7,116 nucleotides of DNA from Hyphomicrobiales bacterium (GTDB lineage Bacteria > Pseudomonadota > Alphaproteobacteria > Rhizobiales > Beijerinckiaceae). The number at the start of each line of letters is the position of its first letter. Within the stretch, counting starts at the first letter, position 1. Location of the stretch: positions 1 through 7,116 of the forward strand of contig JAIXZF010000191.1 in the NCBI GenBank assembly GCA_027489835.1. The letters are read 5' to 3'. Below, piece after piece: positions 1 through 5,153 of this stretch. The notes beneath the pieces are model-generated. The model did no database searches. It saw nothing but the letters and a program-made list of their open reading frames with translations, and was not told the DNA's origin. The translations under genes were made by a program, and so were the position numbers.

Positions 1-131
1 AGCGACTCGAACCGCTCCACCGAGATGAAGCCGTCCATGCCGGCGAGTTCCTCCTTGAGTGCGGCGGCGAGATCGAGATAGGCCTGCCTGTGGCCTGGCG
101 CCGGCCACACCTCGAAGATGACGGCCATCAT
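1..131 (-). CDS. Antibiotic biosynthesis monooxygenase (ABM)-like protein, 3' end cut by window edge
   Basis: Only the first 43 residues are visible, starting MMAVIFEVWPAPG and ending in VERFES at the left edge. The pattern is a first beta strand (AVIFEVWPAPGH), then a helix with acidic and basic faces (YLDLAAALKEEL), then a GMDGFISVERFES strand. This matches the first half of an ABM-domain protein, a small dimeric alpha/beta-barrel fold. Family members include quinol and anthrone monooxygenases, haem-degrading enzymes and many of unknown function, so the substrate cannot be named. The ATG at 131 overlaps the TGA of the NIPSNAP gene as ATGA, which suggests translational coupling and one transcript. 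A second in-frame ATG at 128 is possible but less favoured. The gene reads in from the same divergent promoter region as its partner. Family call is fairly sure; function is unknown. Confidence 0.75.
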   Translation of the reverse strand, partial: MMAVIFEVWPAPGHRQAYLDLAAALKEELAGMDGFISVERFES

Positions 132-457
132 GTCGTCACGACGGGCGCATGAGGGGCCGATTGCAAGGTCAGGAAGATGCGGTCCTCCCGACGGATAAAG
201 CCTTCCTTCCGCGCGAAGGCGAAGGCCGCGCGTCCGGCTTCGCTGGCCTTGAGCCTGGCGCGGTAAGCCTCGTAGGCCGCCAGGGATTCGAGCGTGTACA
301 CCCCGTAGGCGGTCGTCAGCGAACCCTCGTGCGGGCCGAAATAGCCGATGAGATCGGCTCCGCAGGCGGGGATGGCCTGGCCCCACATGCGCGCGTAGCA
401 GCCGAACGCCTCTTGGCTGAACGGCTCGAGTTCGTAGCGGATGAAGCAGGTGATCAT
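128..457 (-). CDS. NIPSNAP family protein
   Basis: This 109-residue protein opens with MITCFIRYELEPFSQEAF, the typical NIPSNAP first strand and loop. It continues with YARMWGQAIPACGADLIGYF, GPHEG, then YGVYTLESLAAYEAYRARL and a closing RIFLTL strand. Length and motif order fit single-domain bacterial NIPSNAP proteins, which adopt the dimeric ferredoxin-like alpha/beta-barrel fold. Their biochemical role is mostly unknown. The start at 457 is chosen because GGAGG (463-467 on the plus strand as CCTCC) lies 5 nt upstream, and homology begins exactly there; longer in-frame extensions overlap the divergent gene. Its stop overlaps the ATG of the ABM-like gene. It is divergent from an ArsR-type regulator, so it is probably controlled by that protein. 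Family is confident; substrate is not known. Confidence 0.87.
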   Translation of the reverse strand: MITCFIRYELEPFSQEAFGCYARMWGQAIPACGADLIGYFGPHEGSLTTAYGVYTLESLAAYEAYRARLKASEAGRAAFAFARKEGFIRREDRIFLTLQSAPHAPVVTT

Positions 458-563
458 GAAAGCCTCCGGCTGATCGGGAAGCGTGCAGCCTATCTCGCGT
501 CTTGGCCGCGATGGTTCGATGCGCACCGAAGCATTTCGCCGCCAATCATGCTTTGATCGGCGC
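458..563. promoter_or_regulatory. Divergent promoter region with candidate operator palindromes
   Basis: These 106 bases separate the start codons of the NIPSNAP gene (minus) and the ArsR-type regulator (plus), so promoters for both must lie here or overlap the coding ends. Two overlapping inverted repeats are visible. AAGCAT (529-534) and ATGCTT (548-553) match perfectly over 6 bp with a 13-nt spacer. CCAATCA (542-548) and TGATCGG (554-560) match at 6 of 7 positions with a 5-nt spacer, and end 3 nt before the regulator's ATG. TGATCGG recurs at 471-477, just upstream of the NIPSNAP ribosome site, and at 601-607 inside the regulator gene. ArsR-family proteins bind imperfect palindromes of about this size, so self-repression plus control of the NIPSNAP pair is a reasonable inference. 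I could not identify convincing -35/-10 boxes. Confidence 0.45.
463..467 (-). promoter_or_regulatory. Ribosome binding site of the NIPSNAP gene
   Basis: GGAGG on the minus strand lies 5 nt before the ATG at 457. It fixes the start of the NIPSNAP gene against longer in-frame options. Confidence 0.75.
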
Positions 564-1280
564 ATGAAGGACGGACCCGACATCGCCCGGATCGCCTCGC
601 TGATCGGCGAGCCGGCACGGGCCAACATCCTCGCGGCGCTCATGGCGGGCCGCGCCCTGACGGCGCGTGAATGCGCGGCGGAGGCGTGCGTCGCCGCCTC
701 GACCGCCTCGGCGCATCTCAACCAGCTGGTCGAAGCCCGGCTCCTGGTGGTGGAGGTGCAGGGCCGGCACCGCTATTACCGCATCGCGGGCGCCGACGTC
801 GCCGAGGCCGTCGAGGCCCTGATGGGGCTTGCAGCTCGGATCGGCTCCACGCGCAGCCGGCCAGGGCCGCGCGATCCGGCGATGAGAAAGGCGCGCTACT
901 GCTACGATCATCTGGCCGGAGAGGTGGCGACGGCGCTCCATGCGAAGCTCATCGCGGACGGCCTGCTCGTCGCGGCTGCGGATGGCCTTGCCGTGTCGGC
1001 GACGGGCCGCGCGCGTTTCGTGGCGCAGGGCATCGACCTTGCCGAACTGGAGGCCCGGCCCCGTCCGCTGTGCCGCTCATGCCTCGACTGGTCCGAGCGC
1101 AGGCCCCATCTGGCGGGCAGCCTCGGGGCGGCCATAGCCCAGCTCGCCGTGAAGCGCGGCTGGTGCCGGCGGGAGGCAGGAACGCGCGCCGTCACCTTCG
1201 CCCCCGGAGGCGCCAAGGCGCTGCTGGCGCTTGCCGACGGGACCAGCGCGGCCGCGGGGCCGAAGAGCGCGCGCGGCTGA
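564..1280 (+). CDS. ArsR-type winged-helix transcriptional regulator with cysteine-containing C-terminal domain
   Basis: The product has 238 residues, about twice the length of a minimal ArsR protein. Residues 4-80 form the winged helix-turn-helix: IASLIGEPARANILAALM, then the recognition segment ACVAASTASAHLNQLVEARL, and the wing VVEVQGRHRYYRI. The C-terminal half carries motifs seen in a large subgroup of ArsR-like regulators: CYDHLAGE at 113-120 and CRSCLDWSERRPHLAG at 170-185. The visible cysteines are C37, C42, C113, C170, C173 and C201, and C170/C173 form a CxxC pair. It probably represses itself and the divergent NIPSNAP/ABM pair in response to an unknown ligand, metal or redox cue. 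The ATG at 564 is chosen because homology starts at its first residues and the gap to the divergent gene is normal. An in-frame GTG at 483 would add 27 atypical residues. No strong Shine-Dalgarno sequence precedes 564, so the start is slightly uncertain. Confidence 0.85.
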   Translation: MKDGPDIARIASLIGEPARANILAALMAGRALTARECAAEACVAASTASAHLNQLVEARLLVVEVQGRHRYYRIAGADVAEAVEALMGLAARIGSTRSRPGPRDPAMRKARYCYDHLAGEVATALHAKLIADGLLVAAADGLAVSATGRARFVAQGIDLAELEARPRPLCRSCLDWSERRPHLAGSLGAAIAQLAVKRGWCRREAGTRAVTFAPGGAKALLALADGTSAAAGPKSARG

Positions 1281-1341
1281 CGCGCCGGCGGGTTCGGACC
1301 GGAATGGATGCGGCGCCTTGGCTGGTTCCCCGCAGCCCGGC

Positions 1342-2613
1342 TCAGCTGTCGAGACGCTCCCTGCGGTCCGTCAGGAAACGGCGCGAGGCTGCGTCCTCGG
1401 TGAGGCCGATCGCCTTCCCGTAGGCCTCCATCGCGCCAGCCTTGTCTCCGGCCAAGGTCATCAGATGGGCGCGCGCCACCCAGTAGGGCTGATGCTGCGT
1501 CGCGCGCGCGGCCGGGATCGCGTCGAGTTGCGTCAGGGCCTCGGCCGCGCCGGCCGTCTCCGCGAGCGCCACGGCGTGGCCGATGCGGGCGCCGAGGGTC
1601 GGCGAGGCCGCGACGAGCCCACGGTAGAGGTGTTCGATGGCGCTCCAGTCCGCGGTGCCGGTTCGCCTGCGGGCCGCGTGCACGGCCTGGATGGCCGCCT
1701 CATAGCCGAAACGGCCCCGGTCCCCGAGCGTGCCGGCCTGCCGGAGCGCGCGCTCGGCCTCGGCGATCAGCTGTGCGTCCCACAGCCCGGTATCCTGCTC
1801 CAGGAGGGGCACGAAGCGGCCGGTGGCGGGATCGCGGCGGGCGGCGCGGCGGGATTCGGCGAACAGCACCAGCGCCAGGAGCGCATGGGCCTCGGCCTGT
1901 TCCGGCGCGAGGTCCGCGACGAGGCGGGCAAGCCAGAGCGCCTCCTCGACAAGGTCGCGGCTGCGCCCGGCGTCAATGAAGGCGATGTCCCATCCCAGCG
2001 AGTAAGCCGCATAGATGGCGTCCAGCACCGCCTCTGCCCTGCCGGGCATGTCGGCGCGCGAGGGCAGCTCGAAGCGCAGGCCCGCCTCGGCGATGCGGGC
2101 CTTGGCGCGCGAGAGCCGCTGGCCCATCGCCGCCGGAGACACGAGGAAGGCGGAGGCGATGCGGCGTGCGTCGATCCCCAGCACGACCTGCAGCATCAGC
2201 GGCGTGCGCATCGCCGGATCGATGGCCGGATGGGCGCAGACCAGCATCAGCCGCAGGCGGTCGTCGGGGATCTCGAGGCCGGCCGAGGCCAGCCGCCCAT
2301 CCTCGCGCAGGAGCCAGTCTCCTGCACCTTCGGCCGCGACTACGGCCCGGCGCCAGCGGTCCGCATCGATGCGCCGGGCCACCGTGACGAGCCAGGCCTC
2401 CGGATTGGCGGGCGGGCCGAACCGCCGCCAGTCGGCGATGGCGCGGAGCAGGGCCTCCGCCAGCGCGTCCTCCGCCCCCGCGATGTCGCGGGAGCGGACG
2501 GCCAGCATGGCGACAAGCTTGCCGTAGGACAGGCGGGCGACGCGCTCCGCCGCCAATGCGGCTGCGTCCCGGGCTTCGCCCGCGCTGTCAGGCCGGCCGG
2601 CTTCCCGGCCCAT
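1342..2613 (-). CDS. ECF sigma factor, ECF42 type, with long C-terminal extension (DUF6596/TPR-like)
   Basis: This 423-residue sigma-70-family protein directs RNA polymerase to specific promoters. Residues about 28-92 fit sigma region 2 (AEDALAEALLRAIADWRRFG, then NPEAWLVTVARRIDADRWRR). Residues about 118-176 fit region 4 (DDRLRLMLVCAHPAI, then IASAFLVSPAAMGQRLSRAKARI). The rest, from about 185, is a helical extension (VLDAIYAAYSLGWD; EQAEAHALLALVLFAESRRAAR; LLEQDTGLWD; YWVARAHLMTLAGDKAGAMEAYGKAI) with TPR-like helix pairs at the end. This layout and the DGPF gene immediately upstream are the hallmarks of group ECF42. In that group the extension, not a separate anti-sigma factor, is thought to affect activity. 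No anti-sigma gene is visible here. The ATG at 2613 lies 3 nt after the DGPF stop, and AGGG (2621-2624 on plus as CCCT) lies 7 nt before it, within the DGPF coding end, so the two are probably translationally coupled. The signal sensed is unknown. Confidence 0.93.
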   Translation of the reverse strand: MGREAGRPDSAGEARDAAALAAERVARLSYGKLVAMLAVRSRDIAGAEDALAEALLRAIADWRRFGPPANPEAWLVTVARRIDADRWRRAVVAAEGAGDWLLREDGRLASAGLEIPDDRLRLMLVCAHPAIDPAMRTPLMLQVVLGIDARRIASAFLVSPAAMGQRLSRAKARIAEAGLRFELPSRADMPGRAEAVLDAIYAAYSLGWDIAFIDAGRSRDLVEEALWLARLVADLAPEQAEAHALLALVLFAESRRAARRDPATGRFVPLLEQDTGLWDAQLIAEAERALRQAGTLGDRGRFGYEAAIQAVHAARRRTGTADWSAIEHLYRGLVAASPTLGARIGHAVALAETAGAAEALTQLDAIPAARATQHQPYWVARAHLMTLAGDKAGAMEAYGKAIGLTEDAASRRFLTDRRERLDS

Positions 2614-2616
2614 CGC

Positions 2617-2961
2617 TCAGCCCTGCACCAGCGGGCGCACCTCGACGGCGCCGAGCGAGGCCGCCGGGTTGCGGGCGGCCCACTCGAGCGCGGCGTCGAG
2701 ATCCGGCACGTCGATGAGGTAGAAGCCGCCGAGCTGCTCCTTGGTCTCGGCATAGGGGCCGTCATGAAGATCGCGGCGGCCTTCCGAGAGGCGGATCGTG
2801 GTCGCGGTGTGCGAGGGCCGGAGGGCCGCGCCGCCGACCATCACGCCTGCATCGAGGAGCGCCTTGGTGTAGGCGCCCCAGGCCGGCCCGTCAGGGTCGT
2901 TCTCGGGCTGGACATCGGCGAAGTTGCGGGGCTTCACGTAGTTGAGGATGACGAACTTCAT
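2617..2961 (-). CDS. YciI/DGPF-domain protein, partner of the ECF42 sigma factor
   Basis: The 114-residue product starts MKFVILNYVKPRNF and contains the family signature DGPYAETKEQLGGFYLIDV at 67-85, where the usual DGPF reads DGPY. It ends with ALEWAARNPAASLGAVEVRPL, the usual last helix and strand. DGPF/YciI proteins are small dimeric alpha/beta-barrel proteins. A few YciI homologues have weak enzymatic activity, but members paired with ECF sigma factors have no established role. They are proposed to be functional partners or targets of the sigma factor. The ATG at 2961 has GAGG 8 nt upstream, and that site overlaps the TGA of the preceding gene (TGAGG), so translation is probably linked on both sides. 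It is the middle gene of a three-gene operon. The family call is sure. Confidence 0.93.
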   Translation of the reverse strand: MKFVILNYVKPRNFADVQPENDPDGPAWGAYTKALLDAGVMVGGAALRPSHTATTIRLSEGRRDLHDGPYAETKEQLGGFYLIDVPDLDAALEWAARNPAASLGAVEVRPLVQG

Positions 2962-2971
2962 GGGATGAGCC

Positions 2972-3565
2972 TCACTGCCGGATGACGGGCTGGAGCAGCG
3001 CCGTCGGGCGCCGTTCGGCCGTGCACATGTCGTTGTCGCGCGGCCGCACGCCAAAATGAAGCCCCGCCTGGGTGATCGCGAGAAGGTCGTGGTCCTCGCG
3101 GCATTCGGAGACAGGCTTCCAGCCCGCGCAGCCGGTCTTCGAGATGTCCACCTCGACGCCGGCCTTGAGCCCGCAAGCCGCAAAGCCGAAGGCGGCGACG
3201 AGGCCCGCATCGCCCGTCAGCAGGGTGACGAGCTTGACGTCCTCGAAGAACACGGTCTCGAAGGCGCCCAGGACGGCGGCGGATGCAGCCCCCACCTTGT
3301 AGGGACCCTCCGTCCGGAACTGGAAGGTCCGGTTCTGCATGCCGGCATCGAGCGCATGGGTGAAGACCAGGCTCCAGCGGCCGTTCTCGAAGGCGAAGCG
3401 GCGCGTGCCGTATCCGCCATACCATGGCTCCGGCGCCGAACTCGCGTAGACGCCGGCCAGCCCTTCCAGCCTGGCGCGGTCGCCGAGCCCGCCCTGCGCC
3501 GCCGCGATCCCGCCGGCCGCCGCGCAGAACGCCGCGGCCATGGCGGCCTTCCTCAAATCGAACAT
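2972..3565 (-). CDS. Exported conserved hypothetical protein with four cysteines, first gene of the ECF42 operon
   Basis: I do not recognise a named family. The product has 197 residues. The N-terminus looks like a Sec signal peptide: MFDLRKAAM, then an alanine-rich hydrophobic stretch to about residue 22, and an AAA-Q cleavage site after residue 23. The predicted mature part has cysteines at 131, 146, 155 and 181, enough for two disulfides. It is rich in short aromatic strand-like segments (WYGGYGTRRFAFENGRWSLV at 48-67, TFQFRTEGPY at 80-89, FETVFFEDVKLVTLL at 102-116), suggesting a beta-rich, possibly lipocalin-like fold; that is only inference. ATG 3565 is supported by GAGGGAG (3573-3579 on plus as CTCCCTC) 7 nt upstream and by the signal peptide beginning there; a longer reading adds an arginine-rich, non-signal-like stretch. 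It lies 10 nt before the DGPF gene and directly behind an ECF42-type promoter, so it is likely part of the sigma factor's output or sensing circuit in the periplasm. Confidence 0.82.
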   Translation of the reverse strand: MFDLRKAAMAAAFCAAAGGIAAAQGGLGDRARLEGLAGVYASSAPEPWYGGYGTRRFAFENGRWSLVFTHALDAGMQNRTFQFRTEGPYKVGAASAAVLGAFETVFFEDVKLVTLLTGDAGLVAAFGFAACGLKAGVEVDISKTGCAGWKPVSECREDHDLLAITQAGLHFGVRPRDNDMCTAERRPTALLQPVIRQ

Positions 3566-3572
3566 GCTGTTG

Positions 3573-3579
3573 CTCCCTC
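3573..3579 (-). promoter_or_regulatory. Ribosome binding site deciding the start of the exported protein
   Basis: GAGGGAG on the minus strand lies 7 nt before ATG 3565. It supports the start that gives a clean signal peptide over longer in-frame alternatives. Confidence 0.7.
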
Positions 3580-3615
3580 GCTGTCGGGGACGGCGACGTG
3601 CCCTCCCGTTGCGAT

Positions 3616-3642
3616 GACGCGCGAAAGCCGGCCATTTCGACA
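3616..3642 (-). promoter_or_regulatory. Candidate ECF42-type promoter of the sigma-factor operon
   Basis: On the minus strand TGTCGA (3642-3637) is followed, after exactly 17 nt, by CGTC (3619-3616). From published work on ECF42 in Streptomyces I recall a target motif of TGTCGA at -35 and CG(A/T)C at -10. The match is full and the spacing is right for an ECF promoter. Transcription would begin near 3609, giving a leader of roughly 45 nt before ATG 3565. It therefore reads into the exported protein, the DGPF gene and the sigma factor itself, implying positive autoregulation. Caution: the same short motif with looser spacing also occurs by chance inside coding sequence elsewhere in this GC-rich window. 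The position, more than the sequence alone, makes the case. Confidence 0.62.
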
Positions 3643-3748
3643 CGGCGCGTTCCGACGGCGACGATTTTTCGCGCGGGGCCGGCGATGGCCGAAACGCGGC
3701 CCGCCGGTAAGGTTGACGGAAGCTCTCCGATAACCCCTTCGCCGGGAT

Positions 3749-3765
3749 GTTTATTTGTCATAAAC
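3749..3765. repeat. Perfect inverted repeat in AT-rich island upstream of ugd, possible operator
   Basis: GTTTAT (3749-3754) and ATAAAC (3760-3765) are perfect reverse complements around a 5-nt spacer, TTGTC. The 17-bp element is conspicuously AT-rich within GC-rich DNA and ends 65 nt before the ATG of ugd. Its size and symmetry fit a dimeric repressor or activator site. The arms are short for a terminator, and no T-tract follows. I cannot match it to a known alphaproteobacterial regulator. A -35-like TTGACG lies upstream at 3713-3718, but I see no -10 at the correct spacing. Confidence 0.45.
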
Positions 3766-3820
3766 CCGCAGCTATGAGTGCTCTGCCGAAAGGCGGAAGC
3801 CGGCCGGCGGGGCTGCGGGC

Positions 3821-3825
3821 GAGGG
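3821..3825 (+). promoter_or_regulatory. Ribosome binding site deciding the start of ugd
   Basis: GAGGG lies 5 nt before ATG 3831, the codon at which the Rossmann-fold homology starts. Upstream in-frame ATGs at 3747 and 3774 lack such a site. Confidence 0.75.
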
Positions 3826-3830
3826 TTGGG

Positions 3831-5144
3831 ATGAAGATTTGTGTGGTTGGCGCCGGCTATGTCGGGCTGGTGACGGGCGTGTGCCTGGCCGAGATCGGCC
3901 ACGATGTGGCCTGCGTCGAGATCGACGCCGAACGCATCGCCATGCTCGAGGGCGGCGACGTGCCCATCTACGAGCCGGGCCTGCGCGAGCTGATGGCCCG
4001 CAACCGGGCGGAGGGCCGCATCCGCTTCACCGCCGAGATCGCCAGCGGCTGCGACGGGGCCGAGATCGTGTTCATCGCCGTGGGCACGCCGCCGCGCGCC
4101 AGCGATGGCCATGCGGATCTCAGCCAGGTGTTCGCCTCGGCGCGGCAGGTGGCGCAGGCGGCGCGCGACGGGACGGTCGTGGTGACCAAATCCACCGTGC
4201 CGGTGGGCACGGGCGACGACGTTGCGCGGATCATGGCGGAGACGGCGCCCGGCAAGCGCCTGTCGGTGGCCTCGAGCCCCGAATTCCTGCGCGAGGGCGC
4301 CGCCATCGCCGACTTCATGAAGCCCGACAGGATCGTGGTCGGCACTGACGACGCAGCCGCCGAGGCCGCGCTGCGCGCCGTGTTCGCGCCGATCACCGGG
4401 CAGGGCTCGACCCTGCTCGTGGTCTCGCGCCGGTCATCGGAGCTGATCAAATACGCCGCCAACGCCTTTCTCGCCACGAAGATCGCCTTCATCAACGAGG
4501 TCGCCGATCTGTGCGAGGCCGTGGACGCCAATGTCGGGGACGTGGCGGCCGGCATCGGGCTCGACAGCCGCATCGGCCGGAAGTTCCTGAACGCCGGCCC
4601 CGGCTTCGGCGGCTCGTGCTTTCCCAAGGACACGATGGCGCTCCTCAAGACCGCGCACGATGCCGGTCTGCCGATGCGCATCGTCGAGACGCTGGTGACC
4701 GTCAACGACCAGAGGCGGCGCGCCATGGCGCGGAAGGTCATCCGCATCGCCGGCGGCGAGGTGCGCGGCAAGACGGTCGCGGTGCTGGGACTGACCTTCA
4801 AGCCGGGCACGGACGACATGCGCGAGGCGCCGTCCATCGCCATCATCACCGCCCTCCAGGATGCGGGAGCCAGGATCAGGGCCTACGACCCGGAAGGCAT
4901 GGCCAATGCGCGGCGGCACCTGAAGGACATCGACTACCGACGCGATGCCTATGAATGCCTCGAGGGCGCGGACGCGGCGGTGCTCGTCACCGAATGGGAC
5001 GAGTTCCGGGATCTCGACCCCGCCCGCATGCGCGACGCGATGGCGACGCCGGCCTTGGTCGACCTGCGCAACGTGTTCGATCCGGCGGCGATGGCGGCGG
5101 CCGGCTTCCGCTATGACAGCATCGGCCGAAGCGCTCTGGCCTGA
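3831..5144 (+). CDS. ugd: UDP-glucose 6-dehydrogenase
   Basis: This 437-residue cytoplasmic enzyme oxidises UDP-glucose to UDP-glucuronate with two NAD+, supplying precursor for exopolysaccharide, capsule or LPS. The N-terminal NAD-binding Rossmann domain begins MKICVVGAGYVGLVTGVCLA (GxGxxG at 7-12). It continues with VFIAVGTP at 80-87, TKSTVPVGTG at 119-128 and SPEFLREG at 149-156. The central domain has KYAANAFLATKIAFINE at 207-223 and the active-site motif GPGFGGSCFPKD at 256-267, with catalytic Cys263. The C-terminal UDP-binding domain contains LGLTFKPGTDDMREAPS at 319-335. All key residues are present and the length is normal for the bacterial family. Start 3831 is set by the Rossmann motif and GAGGG 5 nt upstream. 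It is transcribed away from the sigma-factor operon and converges on the acyltransferase gene, 9 nt past its stop. The closely similar UDP-mannose dehydrogenases are less likely given the overall motif set. Rhizobial homologues are called rkpK. Confidence 0.96.
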   Translation: MKICVVGAGYVGLVTGVCLAEIGHDVACVEIDAERIAMLEGGDVPIYEPGLRELMARNRAEGRIRFTAEIASGCDGAEIVFIAVGTPPRASDGHADLSQVFASARQVAQAARDGTVVVTKSTVPVGTGDDVARIMAETAPGKRLSVASSPEFLREGAAIADFMKPDRIVVGTDDAAAEAALRAVFAPITGQGSTLLVVSRRSSELIKYAANAFLATKIAFINEVADLCEAVDANVGDVAAGIGLDSRIGRKFLNAGPGFGGSCFPKDTMALLKTAHDAGLPMRIVETLVTVNDQRRRAMARKVIRIAGGEVRGKTVAVLGLTFKPGTDDMREAPSIAIITALQDAGARIRAYDPEGMANARRHLKDIDYRRDAYECLEGADAAVLVTEWDEFRDLDPARMRDAMATPALVDLRNVFDPAAMAAAGFRYDSIGRSALA

Positions 5145-5153
5145 GACTCCGCC

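Noticed and set aside
483..563. In-frame GTG at 483 or ATG at 519 as alternative starts for the ArsR-type regulator
   Set aside because: The added residues are unlike the family's N-terminus and would use up most of the divergent promoter gap. Homology begins at the ATG at 564.
1320..1337. GGCTG-N8-CAGCC hairpin between the converging regulator and sigma-factor genes, as a terminator
   Set aside because: The stem is only 5 bp and no T-tract follows on either strand; this is expected by chance in DNA this GC-rich.
1347..1372. TGTCGA-N16-CGTC on the plus strand at the 3' end of the sigma-factor gene
   Set aside because: The spacing is one base short, it lies inside coding sequence, and no plus-strand gene follows. 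It is probably a chance match.
1231..2985. Long plus-strand open frame (about 584 codons) opposite the sigma factor and DGPF genes
   Set aside because: It lies antisense to two genes with unmistakable family motifs, has glycine/arginine-rich sequence without domains, and arises because GC-rich codons avoid stops in the opposite frame.
3524..3526. Cysteine 14 of the exported protein as a lipoprotein attachment site
   Set aside because: The preceding residues AAF do not fit a lipobox and a better signal-peptidase I site (AAA-Q) follows; a soluble exported protein is more likely.
3747..3830. Upstream in-frame ATGs at 3747 and 3774 for ugd
   Set aside because: Neither has a ribosome site, one lies beside the palindrome, and the extension precedes the canonical MKICVVGAGYVG start.
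2958..4112. Long minus-strand open frame (about 384 codons) spanning the sigma-operon promoter and the start of ugd
   Set aside because: It overlaps the exported-protein gene in another frame and is antisense to ugd. Its low-complexity arginine/glycine composition shows no recognisable motif.
4539..4566. TGTCGA-N18-CGTC on the minus strand inside ugd
   Set aside because: The spacing is one base long, it is inside a gene, and no minus-strand gene starts downstream of it.
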